DNA from: Perlabentimonas sp041656735 | GTDB lineage: Bacteria > Bacteroidota > Bacteroidia > Bacteroidales > Tenuifilaceae | Length of the DNA stretch: 64,000 bases | Direction of reading: 5' to 3' | NCBI GenBank assembly: GCA_041656735.1 | Contig: JBBACY010000003.1 | Location: 65,753 to 129,752 of the forward strand | Shown: positions 36,646 to 44,130 of the stretch, in pieces | Layout: each line of letters starts with the position of its first letter | How positions within the stretch are numbered: the stretch's first letter is position 1 | Position numbers and translations under genes: made by a program | Notes under the pieces: generated by a model | The model's input: the letters and a program-made list of their open reading frames with translations, nothing else | Databases searched by the model: none | What the model was told of the DNA's origin: nothing

Positions 36646-37620
36646 ATGGGGAAAAAGAAATTTAGATATAATCCTAGTACACTTTCCTTTGAGACTATTG
36701 AAGTAACAGCATATAAAAAGTTCGCAAATGTACTAATTCCATTTGTATATAGCTTAGTAATTGCCCTAATAGTTTTCTTTACGTACAACCATTTTTTTGA
36801 TACTCCAAAGGAAAAAATCTTTAGAAGAGAGAATGCCGAGATAACTCTAAAGTTTGAAATGCTTGAGAAAAAACTTGAGGAGGCAGACTTGCTTTTAGAG
36901 GATATTCAGAAAAGGGATAATCTCACCTATCGGGCAATTTTTGATTCTGATACAATCTCTTCTGCTCTAAGGATGGGTGGTATGGGAGGTGCTAGTCGTT
37001 ATGATGATTTGCGAAAATTTACTCAATCAGACTTACTAGTTAGCGTAGCTTCTAGGCTTGATCAGGTTACTTGGAAAACATATATTCAGTCAAAATCGTT
37101 CGATGAGGTTGTAGAACTTGCAAAGAATAAAGAGCAAATGATTTTGACCATGCCGGCTATTCAGCCCGTATCAGTTGCTGACCTCAACCGTATATCCGAT
37201 TACTTTGGTTTTAGGCGCGACCCGTTTAAACGTACCCAGAGATTTCACCAAGGTATGGATTTTGCCGGAGCCAAAGGCTCGCTTATTTATGCAACTGGTA
37301 ATGGTAGGGTTATTTCGGCAAGTTTCTCGTATTTCGGATATGGTAACAACGTAATTATTGATCATGGCTTTGGATACAAAACTCGTTATGCTCACCTAAA
37401 CAGCATTAGCGTACAAGTTGGCGATGAGGTTACTCGTGGACAGGTAATTGGCGAGTTGGGAAACTCAGGGCGCAGCACTGGACCCCATTTACATTACGAG
37501 GTAATTTACCGAAACAGAACAGTTGACCCGCTAAATTATTTCAACGATATGAACCCTGAGGAGTATGAAATGATGGTTAAAAAGGCAAATACGCCTGATG
37601 GCCTCTCTGCAGGTTCCTAG
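36646..37620 (+). CDS. Membrane-anchored M23 family peptidase (first of tandem pair)
   Basis: 324 residues: a short basic cytoplasmic start (MGKKKFRYNPSTLSFE), one transmembrane helix (FVYSLVIALIVFFTYNHFF), a coiled coil (LKFEMLEKKLEEADLLLEDIQ), then a LytM/M23 domain with zinc ligands in HQGMDFAG (H-x3-D) and GPHLHYEV (H-x-H). It probably cuts peptidoglycan cross-links in the periplasm. I use the ATG at 36646; a TTG three codons earlier is possible. The adjacent gene encodes a paralogue of the same layout. First gene of a plus-strand series ending at the terminator at 42103-42128. Confidence 0.9.
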   Translation: MGKKKFRYNPSTLSFETIEVTAYKKFANVLIPFVYSLVIALIVFFTYNHFFDTPKEKIFRRENAEITLKFEMLEKKLEEADLLLEDIQKRDNLTYRAIFDSDTISSALRMGGMGGASRYDDLRKFTQSDLLVSVASRLDQVTWKTYIQSKSFDEVVELAKNKEQMILTMPAIQPVSVADLNRISDYFGFRRDPFKRTQRFHQGMDFAGAKGSLIYATGNGRVISASFSYFGYGNNVIIDHGFGYKTRYAHLNSISVQVGDEVTRGQVIGELGNSGRSTGPHLHYEVIYRNRTVDPLNYFNDMNPEEYEMMVKKANTPDGLSAGS

Positions 37621-37671
37621 TTTTTATTTTTCACCCTTTTCTATTTCATCATTCTTGTTGTAGATTTTTTA

Positions 37672-37679
37672 TATATTTG
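37672..37679 (+). promoter_or_regulatory. -7 element of the second M23 gene
   Basis: TATATTTG matches TAnnTTTG, 28 bases before the ATG at 37708. TTG triplets lie 11-14 bases upstream, a short spacer. Confidence 0.45.
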
Positions 37680-37707
37680 CTGCATTAACTCTTCATTTAT
37701 TTGTATA

Positions 37708-38679
37708 ATGCAAAAGCATAAATATAAGTTTAATTCAGAGTCGTTAAGTTTTGTTAAAGAGGAATCCTCCCTTAGATTAAGGGTTTGGAGGGGTGTAAAG
37801 TACCTTTTTTTTAGCATTGTAGTTTCAGTTGCTTACTACGTTATTTTTTCATTTTTCTTCGACACCCCTCAGGAACGTGGACTTAGGCGCGATAATGATG
37901 AGATGCTTCTTCAACTTGAACTTTTCAACAAAAAATTCGACCATCTCTCGTCTGTTTTAGCAGATGTTCAACAGCGCGACGACAACATTTACCGAACAAT
38001 TTTTGAGGCAGAGCCTATTCCAAACACAATTCGTGAGGCTGGCATAGGTGGTGTTGATAGGTATTCGGATCTTGAGGGACTACCTAATTCTGAAATTGTT
38101 ATTAGAACTGCAAAGCGTATCGATAAGTTATCGAAACAAATTTATATTCAATCAAAATCTTTCGATGAGGTAATTGGAATGGCCAAACGTAAGGAGGAGA
38201 TGATTGCTTCGATACCTGCTATTCAGCCAATTTCGAATAAAGACCTAAGGCGTGTTGCCTCGCCATTCGGCGTTAGAATGCACCCCTTCTATAAGGTTCT
38301 GAAAATGCACAACGGAATGGACTTTACCTCACCCACTGGTACTGAAATATACGCAACCGGAGACGGGGTGGTGTCGGATGTGATTCACTCATCACGCGGG
38401 TATGGAAATACAGTAATTATTGACCATGGATTTGGTTATAAAACGCTTTATGCTCATCAAAGTCAAATTATTGCCAGAAGAGGGCAAAAGGTAAAGCGTG
38501 GTGAGGTTATTGGCTTGGTTGGCAATACCGGCATGAGTATGGCGCCGCATTTGCATTATGAGGTTCGTAGGCACGACCAGCCCATAAACCCTATAAATTT
38601 CTACTTCAACGACCTTACCCCCGATCAGTACGACAAGATTATTGAACTTGCTTCGCAAAGTGGACAATCGCTGGACTAG
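37708..38679 (+). CDS. Membrane-anchored M23 family peptidase (second of tandem pair)
   Basis: 323 residues with the same plan as the preceding protein: basic start, TM helix (YLFFSIVVSVAYYVIFSFFF), F-F-D-T-P segment, coiled coil, shared QSKSFDEV stretch, then M23 with HNGMDFTSP and APHLHYEVRRHD zinc ligands. Both members keep all ligands, so both should be active. The pair clearly arose by tandem duplication; retained synteny suggests related but distinct roles in wall growth or division. CapA follows by 48 bases. Confidence 0.9.
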   Translation: MQKHKYKFNSESLSFVKEESSLRLRVWRGVKYLFFSIVVSVAYYVIFSFFFDTPQERGLRRDNDEMLLQLELFNKKFDHLSSVLADVQQRDDNIYRTIFEAEPIPNTIREAGIGGVDRYSDLEGLPNSEIVIRTAKRIDKLSKQIYIQSKSFDEVIGMAKRKEEMIASIPAIQPISNKDLRRVASPFGVRMHPFYKVLKMHNGMDFTSPTGTEIYATGDGVVSDVIHSSRGYGNTVIIDHGFGYKTLYAHQSQIIARRGQKVKRGEVIGLVGNTGMSMAPHLHYEVRRHDQPINPINFYFNDLTPDQYDKIIELASQSGQSLD

Positions 38680-38727
38680 CATAGTTTTCGCTTTATTATT
38701 TCAAACCAACTACCATAGGTTAATACA

Positions 38728-39843
38728 ATGAACACCCTTTTAAAGAGTATTTTTTCAACTTTATTTTTTGTTGCTTTTTTCTCTCAAGCTAGTTTTTCTC
38801 AATCCAACCCTACTAATGATACTATCAGCACTATAGTAAGTGTCGATACGTTAGTCGTTACTAATGATACGCTTAGCATTATTGGCGTTGGCGATATTAT
38901 GCTTGGCACCCATTTTCCCAACAAAGGATATTTGCCTGCTGGCAACAATTGTAAGCCATTGCTCGAGCCAGTTAAGCATATACTTACCGATGCTGATGTT
39001 ACTTTTGGAAATTTAGAGGGTTGTTTTCTTAACGAGGGCAAGGTGGTGAAAATTTGTCGCGATTCAACCAAATGCTATGCCTTTAAAATGCCCGAGAAAT
39101 ATGTTGACTGCCTTGTTGATGTAGGTTTCGATGTTGTAAGCTTAGCCAACAACCACGTGGGCGATTTTGGCGATGCAGGTCGAAATAAAACGACAAGCCT
39201 GCTCGATTCTGTTGGTATATACTATGGTGGATTACTTAGCCACCCCACTGCAATTTTTGAGAGGAATGGTCAGAAAATAGGATTTTGTGCTTTCGCCCCC
39301 AATAGAGGAACTTGCAATATTAATGATATATCCCGCGCCAAAAGAATTGTTTCTGAATTAAAGAGAGATGCCGATATCGTTATTGTATCATTCCACGGTG
39401 GAGCAGAGGGAGCAGAGCATAGAAACATAACACGCAAAACAGAGATTTTTTATGGCGAAGATAGAGGGAATGTTTACGAATTTGCACGTCATGTTATTGA
39501 TGCTGGGGCAGATATTGTTTTTGGGCACGGACCTCACGTAACAAGGGCTATTGATTTGTATAAAGGTCGGTTTATTGCGTATAGCCTCGGAAATTTCTGC
39601 ACCTATGGTAGATTTAACCTTCGGGGAGCAAATGGTTTTGCCCCAATTATCAAGGTACTTGTCGATAAAAATGGTAAGTTTGTAGAAGGGCAAATTTTCT
39701 CAATAGTTCAAAAGGGAAGAGGAGGCCCTATTTTAGACCCGCAAAACCAAGCAATACGAGAAATTATTAGGTTAACTGATGCTGATTTTCCAGATTCAGA
39801 ACTTGATATAGCATCCGATGGTTTCATAAAACTTAAAGAGTAA
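38728..39843 (+). CDS. CapA family protein (PGA_cap metallophosphatase-like)
   Basis: 371 residues. Signal peptide (MNTLLKSIFSTLFFVAFFSQASFSQ), then the PGA_cap domain: GVGDIMLGTHFPNKGYLP, TFGNLEGCF, VVSLANNHVGDFGDAG, IVSFHGGAEG, VFGHGPHVTRAID and YSLGNFCTYG, which together form a calcineurin-like metal site. Family members include CapA of poly-gamma-glutamate capsules, but in Bacteroidota no PGA genes accompany them, as here. A phosphoesterase role at the envelope is plausible. Only 4 bases separate it from the MerR gene. Confidence 0.88.
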   Translation: MNTLLKSIFSTLFFVAFFSQASFSQSNPTNDTISTIVSVDTLVVTNDTLSIIGVGDIMLGTHFPNKGYLPAGNNCKPLLEPVKHILTDADVTFGNLEGCFLNEGKVVKICRDSTKCYAFKMPEKYVDCLVDVGFDVVSLANNHVGDFGDAGRNKTTSLLDSVGIYYGGLLSHPTAIFERNGQKIGFCAFAPNRGTCNINDISRAKRIVSELKRDADIVIVSFHGGAEGAEHRNITRKTEIFYGEDRGNVYEFARHVIDAGADIVFGHGPHVTRAIDLYKGRFIAYSLGNFCTYGRFNLRGANGFAPIIKVLVDKNGKFVEGQIFSIVQKGRGGPILDPQNQAIREIIRLTDADFPDSELDIASDGFIKLKE

Positions 39844-39847
39844 AGCC

Positions 39848-40183
39848 ATGCCCTACAAAGAAAAAAAAGTTGAAAAGTTATTCTACTCCATTGGCGAGGT
39901 TGCCGATATGTTCGGGGTAAACACATCGCTTATTCGATTTTGGGAAAAGAATTTTGATTTGATTAAACCCAAAAAGAACAAGAAAGGGAATCGACTGTTT
40001 ACTAAGAAGGACATAAATAACTTTAAACTAATTTACCACTTGGTAAAGGAGCAACGCTTAACTCTTGAGGGGGCACGATTAAAACTTGCCGAAAATAAAG
40101 AGGGTACAGTTGATGACTTTGAGGCTATTGAGTCGTTAAAACGCATACGAGAGATGCTTATAGAGGTAAGGGAGATGCTTTAG
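39848..40183 (+). CDS. MerR family transcriptional regulator
   Basis: 111 residues. The winged helix-turn-helix of MerR is plain: LFYSIGEVADMFGVNTSLIRFWEKNF, then NRLFTKKDINNFKLIYHLVKEQRLTLEGARLKL. The C-terminal part is a short helix only, without metal-binding cysteines or an effector domain, as in the many small MerR proteins of Bacteroidota. Target unknown. It lies 4 bases after capA and 23 before the Nif3-like gene and is surely co-transcribed. Confidence 0.9.
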   Translation: MPYKEKKVEKLFYSIGEVADMFGVNTSLIRFWEKNFDLIKPKKNKKGNRLFTKKDINNFKLIYHLVKEQRLTLEGARLKLAENKEGTVDDFEAIESLKRIREMLIEVREML

Positions 40184-40206
40184 TTCTCCCAAATTACGAA
40201 TAGAAT

Positions 40207-41301
40207 ATGACCGTAAACGAAATAACAAGTATAATTGAAGAGTTTGCTCCGCTTGGATACCAAGAGAGTTACGATAATGTGGGGCTCCTTGTCGGGTCAC
40301 CTCAGTCCAAAGTAAACGGCGTACTTTTAACTATAGATGTTACTCCCGAAATTATTGACGAAGCCTTAGCTAGGGACGCTAACCTTATTATTTCTCATCA
40401 TCCATTAATATTCAAGGGGTTAAAACGCCTCACCGGGGCAAATTATGTTGAGCAAACGGTAATTAGGGCTATCAAGCACGGAATATCAATCTATGCGGCT
40501 CATACAAACCTTGATAGCGTTTGGAATGGGGTTAGTGCCGCCGCCGCCAAGCGATTGGGACTCACAAATATTAGTATACTAGCACCCGCTGTAAATCAGC
40601 TTATAAAAATTAGCGTTTTTGTGCCCAATGCCAATGCCAACGAGGTTCGGTTGGCTATGTTTAACGCAGGTGCAGGGCAAATTGGCAATTACGACCAGTG
40701 CTCGTACAACACCGACGGGATAGGCACATTTAGGGCAGGCGAGGGAGCGAGCCCTTTTGTGGGCGATATGGGAAAAATACACTTAGAGCCAGAAACCAAA
40801 ATTGAGGTAATAGCACCCAAGCCAAATTTACAAAAGGTACTAAAGGCAATGGCCGATAGCCATCCGTACGAAGAGGTTGCCTACGATATTTTTGAGGTAA
40901 AAAATACGAACCCACGTGCAGGGTTGGGTGTTGTGGGCCTGCTTCCAAGTTCGGTAAATGAGGTTGATTTCCTTCGCCAGCTGAAGAAATTTTTCAAAAC
41001 GGGTTGCATTAGGTATTCGCCTCTTACAGGAAAAAAAATAAAAACGGTTGCTATTTGCGGCGGCAGCGGTTCCGATTTTATTGGTGATGCCATATCGGCA
41101 AAGGCCGATATATACATAACCGCAGATGTTAAGTACCATCAGTTTTTCGATGCAGAGGGTAAACTTCTTATTGCCGATGTGGGGCACTTTGAGAGTGAAC
41201 AATTTGCAATAGATATTTTTTATGAAGTACTTACCAAAAAAATGCCTAATTTTGTAGTCTTAAAATCAAAAGTGAAAACCAATCCAATAAACTATTTATA
41301 A
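40207..41301 (+). CDS. Nif3-like dinuclear metal centre protein
   Basis: 364 residues of the Nif3/YbgI (DUF34) family, with the metal His pair in IISHHPLIFKGLKRL, D in AAHTNLD, and the C-terminal ADVGHFESEQ. Between the two halves (about 130-235) lies the PII/CutA-like insert found in longer members (IKISVFVPNANANEVRLAM .. HPYEEVAYDIF). These form toroidal hexamers. A GTP cyclohydrolase type 1-like label is often attached but is not proven. It is followed by a zinc-ribbon protein after 6 bases, a pairing very common in Bacteroidetes. Confidence 0.93.
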   Translation: MTVNEITSIIEEFAPLGYQESYDNVGLLVGSPQSKVNGVLLTIDVTPEIIDEALARDANLIISHHPLIFKGLKRLTGANYVEQTVIRAIKHGISIYAAHTNLDSVWNGVSAAAAKRLGLTNISILAPAVNQLIKISVFVPNANANEVRLAMFNAGAGQIGNYDQCSYNTDGIGTFRAGEGASPFVGDMGKIHLEPETKIEVIAPKPNLQKVLKAMADSHPYEEVAYDIFEVKNTNPRAGLGVVGLLPSSVNEVDFLRQLKKFFKTGCIRYSPLTGKKIKTVAICGGSGSDFIGDAISAKADIYITADVKYHQFFDAEGKLLIADVGHFESEQFAIDIFYEVLTKKMPNFVVLKSKVKTNPINYL

Positions 41302-41307
41302 TAAGGT

Positions 41308-42081
41308 ATGGTAGCAGAAAAAAACAAAGCCTCAGAGGTAAGTGAAATGCCAGTTGAGGAAAAACTTAGAATCCTTTTTGAACTTCAGCAAATTGACTCG
41401 AAGATTGATGAGATAAGAACGCTTAGGGGAGAGTTGCCTCTTGAGGTTCAAGATTTAGAGGATGAGAATGCAGGGCTTGAAACCCGAATTGCTAAATTAA
41501 AGTCGGATGTTGAAGAACTTAACGAGCAGATTGCGCAAAAGAAGATAGAGATAAAAAATGCGCAAACCTTTATTGTTAAGTATGATGAGCAGCAAAAAAA
41601 TGTGCGTAACAATAGGGAGTACGATTCAATTTCAAAAGAAATTGAATTTCAGACGCTTGAGATTGAATTATGCGAAAAGCACATTAAAGAATTTACTCAG
41701 CAGGTAAAAGATAAAAAAGTGCTTATTGACGAGGCTATAACATTCCAAAAAGAACGATTTGGTGATTTGGAAAGCAAGAAAGCAGAACTTGATGGAATTA
41801 TTAAAGAAACTCAAAAAGAGGAGGAGGGCTTAGCGCTTAAGTCTGAAGCATACCAAGAACTAATTGAGTCACGCTTGCTAACCGCATATAAGCGTATTAG
41901 AGGGAATGCCCGCAATGGCTTGGCTGTAGTTACTGTTCAGCGTGATGCTTGTGGTGGTTGCTTTAATAAAATTCCACCCCAGCGCCAGCTTGATATAAAG
42001 GTAAGGCGCAAGGTTATTGTTTGCGAATATTGCGGACGAATACTTGTTGACGATGCCTTTTCAGGTGAGGTAGAGGAGTAG
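41308..42081 (+). CDS. Coiled-coil protein with C4-type zinc ribbon
   Basis: 257 residues: a long helical hairpin (about 20-190, heptads such as LEDENAGLETRIAKLKSDVEELNEQI) followed by a C-terminal four-cysteine zinc ribbon (ACGGCFNKI .. VIVCEYCGRIL). This is the zf-RING_7 family (CT398/HP0958-like), which in other bacteria binds RNA, sigma-54 or secretion chaperones. The function in Bacteroidota is unknown. The conserved linkage with the Nif3-like gene 6 bases upstream suggests a common process. A terminator follows at 42103-42128. Confidence 0.9.
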   Translation: MVAEKNKASEVSEMPVEEKLRILFELQQIDSKIDEIRTLRGELPLEVQDLEDENAGLETRIAKLKSDVEELNEQIAQKKIEIKNAQTFIVKYDEQQKNVRNNREYDSISKEIEFQTLEIELCEKHIKEFTQQVKDKKVLIDEAITFQKERFGDLESKKAELDGIIKETQKEEEGLALKSEAYQELIESRLLTAYKRIRGNARNGLAVVTVQRDACGGCFNKIPPQRQLDIKVRRKVIVCEYCGRILVDDAFSGEVEE

Positions 42082-42102
42082 AGACGAGTTTTACTAAAAT
42101 AT

Positions 42103-42128
42103 AAAAAGGGGCTTTTGGCCCCTTTTTT
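42103..42128 (+). terminator. Rho-independent terminator after the zinc-ribbon gene
   Basis: AAAAAGGGGC, short loop, GGCCCCTTTTTT: a GC-rich stem (42108-42112 with 42118-42122) and T-run, between converging genes, so it may serve the TPM gene as well. Confidence 0.88.
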
Positions 42129-42147
42129 ATTATTATGTTGACATATT

Positions 42148-42930
42148 TTACCAGCTTCCGCCGGCGCCACCGCCGCCAAATGAGCCACCGCCACCGCCCG
42201 AAAAGCCGCCAAATCCTCCGCTTCCAGAGCTAAATCCACCAAATCCTCCGCTTCCTCGTCCACCTCCGCCCGAGAGCATACCCATAGCCACCCAAAATGG
42301 AATATTATGGCCTATAGATTTTCTATTGGTTTTGGATACGTTGTTGCGAAGTACTATAAACAGAATAATGAAAATTATGAGCGGGAAAATAACCAATGCA
42401 CCATCGCCCCTCATATACTTATCTGCTTTAAATTTACCCGAAGCTAGGTTTATAATAGCCGTTGTTGCAGCATCGAGACCCTGATGGTAATCCTCATTTT
42501 GAAAGTTAGGTATCATCTCCTTTTCAACAATACGCTTCGACAGTGCATCGGGAATAACATCCTCTAACCCGTAACCAGTTGCAATAAATGCTTGTCCGCG
42601 TTCGTTGCCAATGCGGGGTTTTATCATAATTATTGCCCCATTATTCTCTCCCTTTTGCCCAACACCCCAACTTTCACCAATACGTGTGGTGAAATCAGAA
42701 ATATCGTAACCCATTAGGTCATTTACGGTTATTATATACAGTTGCGTTGATGTAGTATCATGGTAATTCCGCAGTTTCTGTTCAAGATTAGCCGCTTCGG
42801 CTTTGGTTAAAATATTTGCAAAATCGTTAACCAGCCTAGGCGGTTGCATTGGCGAGGGTAGTTCTTGGGCGAAAGACCCAATTGCTAATGCTATAAGGGC
42901 GGTTACTAGTAAAGTTTTTAGTCTAGTCAT
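42148..42930 (-). CDS. TPM domain membrane protein with Gly-rich tail (YgcG-like)
   Basis: 260 residues: signal peptide (MTRLKTLLVTALIALAIGSFAQ), TPM domain (about 30-165: LVNDFANILTKAEAANLEQKL, GESWGVGQKGENNGAIIMI, GYGLEDVIPDALSKRI), one transmembrane helix (ALVIFPLIIFIILFIVL), and a tail of nearly pure Gly, Ser and Phe that faces the cytoplasm. TPM (Psb32/Rhl1-like) domains bind metal or have acid phosphatase activity in plants; the bacterial role is unclear. Three genes, lemA, TPM, TPM, are packed together, a standard association. Confidence 0.88.
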   Translation of the reverse strand: MTRLKTLLVTALIALAIGSFAQELPSPMQPPRLVNDFANILTKAEAANLEQKLRNYHDTTSTQLYIITVNDLMGYDISDFTTRIGESWGVGQKGENNGAIIMIKPRIGNERGQAFIATGYGLEDVIPDALSKRIVEKEMIPNFQNEDYHQGLDAATTAIINLASGKFKADKYMRGDGALVIFPLIIFIILFIVLRNNVSKTNRKSIGHNIPFWVAMGMLSGGGGRGSGGFGGFSSGSGGFGGFSGGGGGSFGGGGAGGSW

Positions 42931-42937
42931 AGTTTAT

Positions 42938-43372
42938 TTATTTTCCGAATGAGATGTCGTCTGAAAGTTCGTTAACATCATCGCTTTGGTAAGGGAAATG
43001 TTCTTTTAACTTTTCACCTGCCATTGAAATGCCTGCTGATAGTCCTTCGGCAAAGTTATTCTCCTTAAAGTGAATTGTCATTTCATCTTTTATCAAGTCC
43101 CAAAATGTTGGAGGTACAACTGCGTTTATACCAGCATCGCCAAGAATGCCAAATTGTCGGTCGTCCATAGCAAGGTAGAATAATACTCCGTTTCGCAGCT
43201 CGGTTTTATGTATTTTAAGCATTGCGAATACATCAGCTGCACGGTCCAGCACATTTTTTTTGCACCGGGTTTCAATATGTACCCTTATTTCTCCCGACGT
43301 GTTTTTTTCGGCTTGCTTAATGGCGTTTTCAATCTGGAGTCTTTCCGTGAGGGTGATTTTTTTTGTGGGCAT
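42938..43372 (-). CDS. Soluble TPM domain protein
   Basis: 144 residues comprising just a TPM domain (LQIENAIKQAEKNTSGEIRVHIE, NGVLFYLAMDDRQFGILGDAGI, VPPTFWDLIKDEM). There is neither a signal peptide nor a membrane helix, unlike its neighbour, so it should stay in the cytoplasm or bind the LemA complex. It begins 25 bases after the LemA stop and ends 7 bases before the second TPM gene: one operon of lemA, TPM, TPM. Confidence 0.87.
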   Translation of the reverse strand: MPTKKITLTERLQIENAIKQAEKNTSGEIRVHIETRCKKNVLDRAADVFAMLKIHKTELRNGVLFYLAMDDRQFGILGDAGINAVVPPTFWDLIKDEMTIHFKENNFAEGLSAGISMAGEKLKEHFPYQSDDVNELSDDISFGK

Positions 43373-43397
43373 TATGCTAAATATTTAGTACATATTA

Positions 43398-43988
43398 TTA
43401 CTTGCTAAAGTCTACTTTTGGGGCTTCTTTAGCACCTTGATCGGCTTCAAAATATGCTTTTTTCTCAAAATTAAACCATCCAGCATAAATTACTCTGGGG
43501 AATGAGCGAATGTAGGAATTGTATGATTGTACCGTTTCGTTAAACTTACGTCGTTCAACAGCAATTCGGTTTTCGGTTCCCTCAAGTTGAGCTTGGAGTT
43601 CAAGAAAGTTTTGGTTTGCCTTTAAATCGGGGTAACGCTCAATGCTAACAAGTAGTCGAGACAGTGAGCTACTTAGCTCGCCTTGCACCTGTTGAAACTG
43701 TTTCATATTAGCTTCGGTAAGGTTGGTTGGGTCAATGGTTACCTGAGTAGCTTTTGCACGAGCCTCAATAACCTGGGTAAGGGTTTGCTGCTCAAAATCA
43801 GCGTAACCCTTCACGGTATTTACTAGGTTTGGTATTAGGTCCATTCGGCGCTGGTAAACATTCTCAACATTTGCCCATTGTGAGGTAACTCCTTCATCCA
43901 TAGATACCATACGGTTGTATCCACAGCTGCTAAACATTGGCACAAGAATAGCTAGTGCCAGAGCGTATAATACAGATTTTCTTCTCAT
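43398..43988 (-). CDS. LemA family lipoprotein
   Basis: 196 residues. The N-terminal hydrophobic stretch ends in a lipobox (LAILVPMFSSC), then the LemA helical core: VYQRRMDLIPNLVNTVKGYA, EARAKATQ, LSRLLVSIERYPDLKAN and ENRIAVERRKFNETVQSYN. LemA proteins are membrane-anchored coiled coils of uncertain role, regularly encoded beside TPM proteins as here. First gene of the minus-strand unit. It diverges from hutU across 142 bases. Confidence 0.93.
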   Translation of the reverse strand: MRRKSVLYALALAILVPMFSSCGYNRMVSMDEGVTSQWANVENVYQRRMDLIPNLVNTVKGYADFEQQTLTQVIEARAKATQVTIDPTNLTEANMKQFQQVQGELSSSLSRLLVSIERYPDLKANQNFLELQAQLEGTENRIAVERRKFNETVQSYNSYIRSFPRVIYAGWFNFEKKAYFEADQGAKEAPKVDFSK

Positions 43989-44069
43989 TGCGTATTTTTT
44001 TAGTATTTGTAAATATAATCAATATACAGGCTAACAGCAAAAACTATGCTATAACGCACTCCTATTTTA

Positions 44070-44100
44070 TTGAATTATGATGCTGAAAATTGTAACTTTA
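44070..44100 (+). promoter_or_regulatory. Promoter of hutU
   Basis: -33 TTG (44070-44072), 20-base spacer, -7 TAACTTTA (44093-44100; seven of eight consensus positions), 30 bases before the ATG at 44131. Confidence 0.55.
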
Positions 44101-44130
44101 CACCCACGATAATCAAACTACAAATAAGAT

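Noticed and set aside
42148..42300. Gly-rich repeat-like stretch, possible low-complexity repeat or CRISPR-like pattern
   Set aside because: It is the coding sequence for the Gly/Ser/Phe tail of the TPM protein, a regular feature of YgcG-like proteins.
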